Assembly: GCA_023663285.1 (NCBI GenBank)
Contig: JAMPHT010000033.1
Location: forward strand, 1-37,269
DNA length: 37,269 bases
Source: Bacillota bacterium
Lineage (GTDB): Bacteria > Bacillota > Clostridia > Lachnospirales > Lachnospiraceae
Direction: 5' to 3'
This document shows, piece after piece, positions 30,953 through 37,269 of the stretch. The notes under the pieces were generated by a model. That model was not told where the DNA came from and ran no database searches. It was given only the letters and a program-made list of their open reading frames with translations. Positions within the stretch are counted from its first letter, which is position 1, and the number at the start of each line of letters is the position of its first letter. The position numbers and the translations under genes were made by a program.

Positions 30953-31786
30953 TCACCTTTCTTCGAGCCATCCGAGCATTTCCTCCGCAGAAACCGCATT
31001 TTCCAGACAGGGCATGGAGCTTTCCCCTGTAACTCCCCAGGATTCCAACGTTTTATCGTACATTACCGCATCAACCTCATTGCTCATATAAAAATACTGA
31101 GTGACGCCCTCCCCTGTGTAAACGCCGTTCTCATCATAAACCGCATTATAGCTGTAGCTTAAGACAGGCATAAAGCCGTCCGCAATGGTCTCATGATAAT
31201 ATGTCCAGCCATAGCCTCCCTCATCACCGCCGCCGTTCCACCTGTCAAAGGTTGCAATGACTCCCTTCCGCTCATAATAAGTAAACTCCACAGTTGACAA
31301 TGAATTGATCAAACAGACCGCCTGGCCGTCCCTTGCGGTATAGACAGAATAAAAATCGTTGCCCCGATCCCCCGCCACCAGCTCCGGAATATCGTCGTCA
31401 TCCAGATAGATCAGGGAAAAGACCGTGGCGTCCGTGCTTTCCCTCACAACCTGCTCGTATACCGCCGCGGCGCTCACAGGCGCTTTTGATGCATCCACAG
31501 GTTCTTTTGATGCACCAGGACCCGCGTCAGAGGTATCCGCAGGCTCTTTTGATTCACTCGAATTTGTTCCGGCTGCATCTTTGACAGTACCGGCGGCACT
31601 TGGAGCATCCTGGCCCGTGCCGGAAGCATCTGCTGTATCCGCCCCGGCATCAGACCCATCGAGCGTTTCCGATAAGGGTTCCCCCTCCAGCGGAGCCACA
31701 GAATACGGATTTTCCTCCCACATTCCGCAACCGGAAAGCAGTGTCGGCACAAGAAAGAATATTACTGCCAAACTGATTTTTCTCAT
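30953..31786 (-). CDS. Lipoprotein with Ala/Asp/Ser-rich linker, function unknown
   Basis: A 277-residue lipoprotein (signal SLAVIFFLVPTLLSGC, lipobox LSGC). Residues about 30-105 are a low-complexity linker of Ala, Asp, Gly, Ser and Thr with repeated SKEPxDxSxA units. The C-terminal 170 residues form a compact domain with VFSLIYLDDDDIPELVAGD, resembling a single EF/FG-GAP-like acidic loop, and FDRWNGGGDEGGYGWTYYHE. The same kind of acidic loop occurs in the next gene, so the two may share ancestry. The start follows GGAGG with an 11-base gap. It is the middle gene of the lipoprotein operon. No function can be assigned. Confidence 0.78.
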   Translation of the reverse strand: MRKISLAVIFFLVPTLLSGCGMWEENPYSVAPLEGEPLSETLDGSDAGADTADASGTGQDAPSAAGTVKDAAGTNSSESKEPADTSDAGPGASKEPVDASKAPVSAAAVYEQVVRESTDATVFSLIYLDDDDIPELVAGDRGNDFYSVYTARDGQAVCLINSLSTVEFTYYERKGVIATFDRWNGGGDEGGYGWTYYHETIADGFMPVLSYSYNAVYDENGVYTGEGVTQYFYMSNEVDAVMYDKTLESWGVTGESSMPCLENAVSAEEMLGWLEER

Positions 31787-31868
31787 GTTAATTTAATCCT
31801 CCATGCCGCCGCTCTACGGCTGCTCAATTTCTCCTCAGATTTCCTGCAACAAAGTCAGCGCATTGGTA

Positions 31869-33137
31869 TTAATCCTCGTGGGAATAATTTTCCTGAATAT
31901 AGACCGCCGTCCGATTCTGGATGAGCTGTATCGCTTCCTCCATGGTTTTATCCCCGGCAAAGAAGGTCTCCGCCTCTTCCTCTACGATCTTCCAGATATT
32001 TTTATCATAGATCTGCGAAGATTTTGTATTATATATTACCTCATAAAGCGCATCACAGTCCGCCTGCGTAAATTTTTCTTCCTCTGACCCGCCTTCCGCA
32101 GCTCCGGTCAGGGCTTTCTCCAGCAGCCTCCGCAGGGAATCCCGGCGCAGGGGAAAATTGAATCGGATATGCTTCTCCTGAAATTCTTTTCCCAGCAGGG
32201 ATCTCACGAACTCCCATGCCGCCTTCTGCTTCTCTCCCCGACAGATCCCCACGGGCAGATAGGGCGTTATCAGCGCACCGCCTCCCTCAGATGAGGGAAA
32301 TCCGACGCATGATACCTCTTCCCCCTGGAATAAAGCCGCCGACGCCAGATATTCCTCCGGTTCGGAAAGATACAGTCTGTTTGCCAGCAGCTTCCCCTGG
32401 GCAATAGCCTGCTCCTCATCGTCAAACGAAGGAAAGGTATCCATAACGGCGGCAAGGCATAGCAGTTCTCTGAAAGCATCGCTGTCAAAGGAGCATGATC
32501 CCGCCTCCCAGTCCACATATTCGTTCATTCCCCGGTTCAGCACGATTCGCAGAAAGCCTATAGCACCCAGATAGTTGATAAAGCTGCTGTCCTCCGGCAG
32601 CCCCTCTACAAGCCCGCACATCTTTTCAACCGTCCATTCCTGCGAATCTCCCAATACGGATCGTCTGCCCATCACCGTCTCCAGCCGGTATCCCGGAGAA
32701 ATTCCGTATAAATGCCCCTCCGCCTCATACAGCTTCAGCCCGCCGGGCATAAAGGTATCCTGAGACAACTCAGAATCAGCCTCCAGAAAAGGATATATGT
32801 CCGTCAATATCCCCAGGGAGATATAGGGGGCCGTGTCAATATCGCTAAGATCCAGCAGATCCGGCCCTTCTCCCTTCATAAGCTCCGCATTCAGCCGAAG
32901 CAGCCCTTCCTCCGTGCCGCCCTGCCCATAATCCCGCACTTCGATCTGACAATCCTGATGAGCAAGATTAAATTCAGCGATCCAGCTGTCCATCTCCTGC
33001 TCCAGATGCAGGGTGCCATAGACTAATATCACCGGTTCCCCTTCTCCTGACTTGTCCCCGTCCGCGCCGCAGGCCGTCAGCAGGGCCGCCAGTATCAATA
33101 TTGCCGGAATCATCCGTTTTTTCCACTTATCAGGCAT
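31869..33137 (-). CDS. Extracellular solute-binding-like lipoprotein, short form
   Basis: A 422-residue lipoprotein (signal MIPAILILAALLTAC, lipobox LTAC) with a type-1 sugar-binding fold: EPVILVYGTLHLEQEMDSWI, GEGPDLLDLSDIDT, SFDSDAFRELLCLAAVMD, SCVGFPSSEGGGALITPY, ending NRTAVYIQENYSHED. It is related to the C-terminal halves of the proteins at 19375-21678 and 34201-36486 but lacks their extra N-terminal domain. No permease genes follow; instead two unrelated lipoproteins do. It may be a sensor input rather than a transporter part. The start follows GAGGAAAGCAAT. It is the first gene of the operon, below a large palindrome. Confidence 0.82.
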   Translation of the reverse strand: MPDKWKKRMIPAILILAALLTACGADGDKSGEGEPVILVYGTLHLEQEMDSWIAEFNLAHQDCQIEVRDYGQGGTEEGLLRLNAELMKGEGPDLLDLSDIDTAPYISLGILTDIYPFLEADSELSQDTFMPGGLKLYEAEGHLYGISPGYRLETVMGRRSVLGDSQEWTVEKMCGLVEGLPEDSSFINYLGAIGFLRIVLNRGMNEYVDWEAGSCSFDSDAFRELLCLAAVMDTFPSFDDEEQAIAQGKLLANRLYLSEPEEYLASAALFQGEEVSCVGFPSSEGGGALITPYLPVGICRGEKQKAAWEFVRSLLGKEFQEKHIRFNFPLRRDSLRRLLEKALTGAAEGGSEEEKFTQADCDALYEVIYNTKSSQIYDKNIWKIVEEEAETFFAGDKTMEEAIQLIQNRTAVYIQENYSHED

Positions 33138-33204
33138 ATTGCTTTCCTCTCATTTCCGGTCTCTGTCATAACGTCGACCGCCTTTAAGCCCATCTTTAGG
33201 AGTC

Positions 33205-33242
33205 ATGCAAACCTTATTATATATAATAAGCCTGATTTGCAT
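33205..33242 (-). promoter_or_regulatory. Large nested palindrome in the promoter region of the lipoprotein operon
   Basis: An 18-bp perfect palindrome, CTTATTATATATAATAAG (33213-33230), is framed by a second inverted repeat, ATGCAAA / TTTGCAT (33205-33211 and 33236-33242). It contains a TATAAT on the minus strand, a possible -10, though without a good -35, suggesting control by an activator or repressor. It lies about 70 bp upstream of the lipoprotein start. Confidence 0.55.
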
Positions 33243-33266
33243 CTTACTTGTATCTTAATGTCTCAT

Positions 33267-33372
33267 TTGACCCTCGCGGCATTCGTCAATCTGTCCAAGC
33301 CAACCACAAGTTGACTTGGCTTATGTGTCTGAAAGACAAAAATATGTCAAAAAGACATATTGGGCTCGCGGG
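33267..33372 (+). repeat. Dispersed TTGGCT-core repeat, copy D3
   Basis: TTGACCCTCGCGGCATTCG and TTGACTTGGCTTATGTGTC match D1 (7334-7395) almost base for base, then both end at CGCGGG. D3 has an insert between the blocks that can pair AAGCCAA with TTGGCTT, and an extra hairpin AATATGTC-aaaaa-GACATATT (33341-33361). With the adjacent palindrome it fills most of the 370-bp gap 33138-33507, where no gene is convincing. Confidence 0.7.
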
Positions 33373-33419
33373 AGTAAAATCAGAGCTTGGAATCCCTGCG
33401 CCGCCAGGTATATATAATA

Positions 33420-33455
33420 GTGGGCCGACATGAATTTCTTTCCATGTCAGCCCAC
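33420..33455. other. Inverted repeat between D3 and the RelE-type toxin
   Basis: GTGGGCcGACATG (33420-33432) pairs with CATGTCaGCCCAC (33443-33455) with one mismatch. It lies downstream of the toxin gene, where a terminator is expected, but neither side has a convincing T tract. Confidence 0.45.
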
Positions 33456-33507
33456 TGTCAGGATTCTCTTTTGATCCAGGCCGTCAAATAATTGTTCAAA
33501 TTCGTTG

Positions 33508-33825
33508 TTAATGGATGAGCCAACCGTAATCCTTACGGCAATCAGGGATATACTCCACATATACCGTACCGTCTTGGATTTGATAGATGACCAAATACCA
33601 CTTTTCTATAAACATCTTATGATATTTATTAGGGGTGATGTATAGTTCTTCAAAAAACGGAAAACGCTGCGGCATCTGGGACAATGAACGCATAGCGGTC
33701 ATGATTTCTTTCTTTTTGGCAGCTGCCGCTTCTTTGTTGACCTGTGCCATAAATCGAATGTGCGTTCCCAACATTCTTTTTGCCCTGTCGGAGACAATTA
33801 CTTTATATTTTTTATTTTCTGCCAT
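33508..33825 (-). CDS. RelE/ParE-superfamily toxin
   Basis: A 105-residue protein with the RelE/ParE fold pattern: KYKVIVSDRAKRMLGTHIRFM, a helical pair with KEIMTAMRSLSQMPQRFPFF, and the beta core KYHKMFIEKWYLVIYQI then VYVEYIPDCRKDYGW. The terminal DCRKDYGWL is common in this subfamily. It follows a Phd/YefM-like antitoxin gene with only three bases between them, so the pair forms an operon. It is probably a gyrase- or ribosome-directed toxin; the sequence does not tell which. Frame and length are normal. Confidence 0.87.
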   Translation of the reverse strand: MAENKKYKVIVSDRAKRMLGTHIRFMAQVNKEAAAAKKKEIMTAMRSLSQMPQRFPFFEELYITPNKYHKMFIEKWYLVIYQIQDGTVYVEYIPDCRKDYGWLIH

Positions 33826-33828
33826 ACG

Positions 33829-34095
33829 CTATGCCTCTGCAATCACATCATCAAGATATGCATCCAGTTCATCAAGAGTACAGCCATTCCTTCCTGCAAT
33901 CCTGTCCTCCTGTGCAGCAAGAAGCTCTTCACGCAGCTTCAGCATTTTTTCCCGCCTGTTATAAGTTTCAATGTCCATAACCACCAAATCCCCCTCGCCA
34001 TTTTTGGTAAGGAAAACTGGCTCCGCGGTCTTTCTGCACTGCTCCGCGATCTCATTATAATTCTGTCTGATTGCTGCTGATGGGCGAATATTCAT
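33829..34095 (-). CDS. Phd/YefM-family antitoxin
   Basis: An 88-residue protein with the Phd/YefM DNA-binding N-terminal half (MNIRPSAAIRQNYNEIAEQC, then EPVFLTKNGEGDLVVMDIETY) and a helical acidic tail (LDELDAYLDDVIAEA) that wraps the toxin. The ATG at 34095 follows GAGGAGGTGCCGCT and is preferred to an upstream start. The toxin gene follows after three bases. Phd/YefM proteins repress their own operon, and a strong promoter precedes it. Confidence 0.9.
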   Translation of the reverse strand: MNIRPSAAIRQNYNEIAEQCRKTAEPVFLTKNGEGDLVVMDIETYNRREKMLKLREELLAAQEDRIAGRNGCTLDELDAYLDDVIAEA

Positions 34096-34137
34096 AGCGG
34101 CACCTCCTCGAATCGACGGTAGTAATATTCTGCCCAT

Positions 34138-34166
34138 ATTATACTCGTTTCATGCAATGAAGTCAA
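34138..34166 (-). promoter_or_regulatory. Sigma-A promoter of the Phd/RelE-type pair
   Basis: On the minus strand TTGACT (34161-34166) and TATAAT (34138-34143) are separated by 17 bp. It lies in the short gap after the large lipoprotein gene. Confidence 0.72.
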
Positions 34167-34200
34167 CACGAGCATAACATTTTCACCACTTTTCACCACT

Positions 34201-36486
34201 TCAGCGGTTCTCGCAGTTCTCATCCACATAAAGCTGAACACGGTTTTGTATGAGGTCTGCCACAGCCTCCGCGCTCTTCTGCCCGCTGTAACAGGCTGCG
34301 GCCTCTTCGCTGATGATCCTGATGATCTCATCGTCCTCTACGGAAAAGAAGGGCGTTGCATCCGGCACCAGGTCAAGCGCCACATTGACATCATCCCAGG
34401 TAAACCAATCTCTTGCTATGGCAGTCTCTACTCTCTCATCCAATGTCTTTTTCAATACAGGATAGGTAAGCCATAGATCTGCATAGAGTTCACTTTTCTC
34501 CCGTGTCAGAGAATCCTCAATAAAGTCCCAGGCACTCTCCTTATGCTCCGACACGGCTGCAATGGCATACGCATCGCTGCCGATCAGAAGATGGCCTCCC
34601 CTGCCGTCCGCAGTGGGAAAGCCTACACAGACAGCGTCCCCTTCAAACATTTTTCGATAATCCCATAGCATATAGGGAGATGCCTCCTCTACGGCAAACA
34701 GTACCTCCGGGCTCCTTTCTCCCCCGCCCGCAAAAGCAGTTCCTGCGGAAGCCGCTTTTGTATCCGGGAATTGACTCACATACTCCAGCAGCGCCTTAAA
34801 ATCTTCCGAATCAAAATGACAGACGCCGTTATCCCAATCAATAAAGGTATCCTCGTTGAACATCAGACAATACTGCATCATAGCCTCCCTGGTCACACCG
34901 TCGAAGGCTTTCACACCCGGATAACGGTCTGCCATGGAATACAGCTCCTCCAATGTCAGCCCCGCTTTATTCTCCAAATACGCACTGCTTCCCACTACAG
35001 TCTGAATCATGAATTCCGCCGGAATTCCCACCAGAATATTGTCACAGGTATATACGTCCAATATTCCATCCACAAAATCCGATCGCTCAAACACCTCCGA
35101 CTGCTCCACATAAGGAGTCAGATCCTCCAGGAGCCCCCTTGCAGCCAGTCTTTCCACATTGACGCCGGACAGATCGATCAGATCCATGGGTTTCCTTGTC
35201 AATATGGCATTGTACAGATCCGTCAGGGATTCGTAAGTTTGCACGGTTAGGTGATACCGGCTGTTTCCCCTGTTGAACTTTACCGCCATTGCCGCCAGGT
35301 CGCTCCCTCCGTCCACGGTGACAAGCACAAGTTCTTCCCTTTGGGGCGCCTGCTCAGCCTTTGTCCTTTCCAGCGCCACGATCACCCTGTCATCGTTCAT
35401 CCAATCTGTCACTGTAGCGCACAGTCTGCCATCCTCCAGCAGATAAAGGCCGGTAACACAATATCCGTTGATGTCGCTGTCCATCCAGTCAAACAGTTCT
35501 TCCCCGGCTGACCCTGAATCGCTTTTCTGTGTGTCAAAACGATATCCATAGACAGCTCTGTCATCATATAGCAGCAGGTCATATCGCTCTTTCCCTGATG
35601 CAAGACCGTTGATGCCAGGAAGATTCTCTGCGACCTCCTGCAGTCGTGCATTCTCAAAATCAATTTCCAACAGAGAGCAGCGGATATTATCTGTCCCTTT
35701 CGTATTTCCCCCTGCCATGTTCATGCCTTCCTGACTGACGCAGACATAAAACTTTCCGTCAGCGCCTTCGCAGGCTCCCTTTATCCGAACAGAGTCCTGA
35801 TTCTCCGGAGAATTATACCTGACAGAGCCATGATACTCCCCGTCCCCTGTGTACAGCAGTATCTCCCCGTTGTCGAGAAAAACACAGAGCCTCCCCTGCC
35901 CATCCGCAGTCAGCCCGCAGAGAGAGACACTTCCCCCGGCCTGCTCCGTAATATCCCTGGAAAGCAGACAGTTTCCTTCCAGGTCAAACCTGCACAAAAA
36001 CCGTCTCATGGAGCCGGAATCAGGATAGACATTCGCAGTCATATACAATCCAAGATCCTGCGTAAAAAAACGATAGCCCACATCCCAATCATTCCCGCCC
36101 TCCGGCCAGTTGATGGGGACATTCGTCAGCTTCCCGTCTGTCAGGGAATACCGACAGATATTTTTGGTGCTGTTTGCTGCTTCTGCCGCCCGTGACACAT
36201 AAAAGAAGCTATCGCCCACAGGCTGCATTCTTTCATAGTCCGCATATTCATCCTCCACCGTGAACACCTCCGGCACATAGACCCACTCCCGATCCTGTTT
36301 CCAATTCTGTCCCGGCTTCTGCTCCCCGCTCTGTCCCTGTTCCGTTCCCTGCGCCGCGCCGCTCAAGCCGCTCTCCCCGGATAAGTTATTCCCGTAGGAC
36401 GTGTCATTCCTGCCGCAGGCCGTCATAAAAATAGCGCCACACAGCATCATACCGCATACAAATCTTTTTACATTATCTCTTCCCAT
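34201..36486 (-). CDS. Large extracellular solute-binding-like lipoprotein with extra N-terminal domain
   Basis: A 761-residue lipoprotein (signal RFVCGMMLCGAIFMTAC, lipobox MTAC). As at 19375-21678, a Gly/Gln-rich linker leads into a beta-rich region of about 300 residues with repeated short blades (ICRYSLTDGKL, FLCRFDLEGNCLLSRDI, GLTADGQGRLCVFLDNGEIL), likely a beta-propeller. From about residue 385 a sugar-binding-like fold starts (ELVLVTVDGGSDLAAMAVKF), with DLIDLSGVNVERLAARG, CHFDSEDFKALLEYVSQF and VGFPTADGRGG, ending NRVQLYVDENCENR. No permease or ATPase is nearby. The ATG at 36486 is preceded by GGCGG. It is downstream of an Rpn-type gene and has a weak candidate promoter. Sensor or substrate scavenging are both possible. 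Confidence 0.82.
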   Translation of the reverse strand: MGRDNVKRFVCGMMLCGAIFMTACGRNDTSYGNNLSGESGLSGAAQGTEQGQSGEQKPGQNWKQDREWVYVPEVFTVEDEYADYERMQPVGDSFFYVSRAAEAANSTKNICRYSLTDGKLTNVPINWPEGGNDWDVGYRFFTQDLGLYMTANVYPDSGSMRRFLCRFDLEGNCLLSRDITEQAGGSVSLCGLTADGQGRLCVFLDNGEILLYTGDGEYHGSVRYNSPENQDSVRIKGACEGADGKFYVCVSQEGMNMAGGNTKGTDNIRCSLLEIDFENARLQEVAENLPGINGLASGKERYDLLLYDDRAVYGYRFDTQKSDSGSAGEELFDWMDSDINGYCVTGLYLLEDGRLCATVTDWMNDDRVIVALERTKAEQAPQREELVLVTVDGGSDLAAMAVKFNRGNSRYHLTVQTYESLTDLYNAILTRKPMDLIDLSGVNVERLAARGLLEDLTPYVEQSEVFERSDFVDGILDVYTCDNILVGIPAEFMIQTVVGSSAYLENKAGLTLEELYSMADRYPGVKAFDGVTREAMMQYCLMFNEDTFIDWDNGVCHFDSEDFKALLEYVSQFPDTKAASAGTAFAGGGERSPEVLFAVEEASPYMLWDYRKMFEGDAVCVGFPTADGRGGHLLIGSDAYAIAAVSEHKESAWDFIEDSLTREKSELYADLWLTYPVLKKTLDERVETAIARDWFTWDDVNVALDLVPDATPFFSVEDDEIIRIISEEAAACYSGQKSAEAVADLIQNRVQLYVDENCENR

Positions 36487-36529
36487 AAAACATAGCCGCC
36501 TTTCCTCTTATTTCATTGCTAAATTTCAT

Positions 36530-36558
36530 TTTATACGGCTATGTATATAAGTTGTATA
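36530..36558 (-). promoter_or_regulatory. Weak candidate promoter of the large lipoprotein gene
   Basis: On the minus strand TATACA (36553-36558) and TATAAA (36530-36535) are separated by 17 bp. The -35 match is poor. Confidence 0.35.
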
Positions 36559-36568
36559 CTATCCAGAT

Positions 36569-37269
36569 TTAAAATTCATTTTGTTCAAATTCCCTCACAC
36601 TCTTTGCCGCAGATGCCGCAGCCAGCCAGGTACTCAATATGTCCATATCCTTCTGACTGCGGATCCTCTGCTCCAGTTCTTCAGAAATTTCTCCCTTTAC
36701 GGCTAATAGATCCAGTACCGCTTCCGCCTTTCCTTCAGTTCTTCCCTCTGCTCTTCCTTCAACCCTTCCCTCTTCTCTAACGTAATCATCTCTGGCATAT
36801 TTGTCCCGTATCTCCCTCATATGCCCTTCGTACAATGCCCGCAGATCCTTCCTCAGACTCATGACCTTTACCTCTTTGACTGCCTCCAGTATGCCCGGAT
36901 TCCCTGTCTTTGCCTTTATCATATCCAGCTCCGCCTCCGTCTCCGCGTTGAACAGCCGGATCCAGTCGTCCAACGGCTTCTCTCCGCTTATCTGCTTCTT
37001 CAGCTCGATCACGTGTATCTCGAACATATCCGAGAATTCTTCCCCATTCTCGTCCCGCAGCCTATACCTCCTGTGGTATGCCGGGGACTCGTTCAGGTCA
37101 AAGTCCAGAATATTGATGCAGATACACTTTTTCAGCTTATGATAGCGCTCCCCTGACAGCAGGTCCTCCGTGAACATCTTCGCCAGATAAAACAGGCTCC
37201 GCTTGTCCCATTGCGCCACCATCCGGATCTGCAGCTCTATGTTCACCCGGCTGTCGTCGTTCAGCTCCA
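36569..37269 (-). CDS. Rpn-family / PD-(D/E)XK nuclease-like protein, 5' end outside the window
   Basis: The frame is open to the right edge, so the N-terminal part is missing. The visible part starts LNDDSRVNIELQIRMVAQW then DKRSLFYLAKMF, the core of Rpn (recombination-promoting nuclease, transposase_31-like) proteins, in which the E-x-Q of NIELQI is part of the PD-(D/E)XK site. Later come a helical middle region and the characteristic low-complexity repeat EGRVEGRAEGRTEGKAEAV, then a short C-terminal helical end. These genes are often multicopy in Lachnospiraceae. A GTG at 37246 is an internal codon, not the start. Role in recombination or phage interference is known for relatives only. Confidence 0.82.
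   Translation of the reverse strand, partial: ELNDDSRVNIELQIRMVAQWDKRSLFYLAKMFTEDLLSGERYHKLKKCICINILDFDLNESPAYHRRYRLRDENGEEFSDMFEIHVIELKKQISGEKPLDDWIRLFNAETEAELDMIKAKTGNPGILEAVKEVKVMSLRKDLRALYEGHMREIRDKYARDDYVREEGRVEGRAEGRTEGKAEAVLDLLAVKGEISEELEQRIRSQKDMDILSTWLAAASAAKSVREFEQNEF

Noticed and set aside
33248-33433. A 61-codon plus-strand frame
   Set aside because: It runs through dispersed repeat D3 and its hairpins, with no ribosome binding site.

Overview
The window looks like the chromosome of a spore-forming, strictly anaerobic Firmicute, most likely a gut Lachnospiraceae (Clostridium cluster XIVa). The signs are SpoIVA and a GerA-type germinant receptor subunit (spore former), an oxygen-sensitive class III ribonucleotide reductase with its activase (anaerobe), a secreted GH43 arabinanase-like lipoprotein (plant glycans), many lipoproteins with Asp/Gly/Ser-rich linkers, AGGAGG-type ribosome binding sites and sigma-A promoters. 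Apart from one toxin-antitoxin pair at the left end, every gene reads on the minus strand. No rRNA, tRNA, IS transposase, prophage or CRISPR array was seen.

Layout. 1-2200 holds accessory genes: a ParE/RelE-type toxin-antitoxin pair, a tiny lipoprotein whose promoter region is duplicated 1.1 kb away, and a HEPN/MNT pair. 2300-7200 has the GH43 lipoprotein, a DegV fatty-acid-binding protein, an orphan GerA protein and dUTPase. 7400-11060 is the anaerobic dNTP module: nrdD with a sigma-A promoter, candidate NrdR boxes and a 280-nt leader, then nrdG, the two separated by a 92-bp tandem repeat array. 11100-14250 has a WYL regulator with a 55-residue membrane protein upstream of it, and a membrane-anchored MutS-like ATPase. 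14400-18740 is a purine/pyrimidine salvage operon in the order purine nucleoside phosphorylase, cytidine deaminase, amidohydrolase/deaminase, NCS2 purine permease. 18760-22300 has free-methionine sulfoxide reductase, then a small Cys/His-rich secreted protein paired with a 767-residue binding-protein-like lipoprotein. 22360-28750 has spoIVA, a 1051-residue hybrid histidine kinase and a MerR regulator with a duplicated effector domain. 28760-37269 has a YgiT antitoxin with a wrecked toxin gene, a three-gene lipoprotein operon, a Phd/RelE pair, another 761-residue binding-protein-like lipoprotein and a partial Rpn/PD-(D/E)XK gene.

What stands out is non-coding structure. Three copies of a composite palindromic element sit directly at the 3' ends of nrdD, the NCS2 permease gene and pnp; in pnp the element has been translated into a 26-residue C-terminal tail. 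The 92-bp tandem array after nrdD carries the same GGAGTC/GACTCC hairpin and seems to be an expanded piece of that element. A second dispersed family, with a TTGGCT core and a CGCGGG end, has two clear copies and one degenerate one. The other unusual theme is the set of three orphan binding-protein-like lipoproteins without transporter permeases, two of them carrying a large extra N-terminal domain. No cluster could be identified with certainty as a wholly new system; the element family and the orphan lipoproteins are the best leads.
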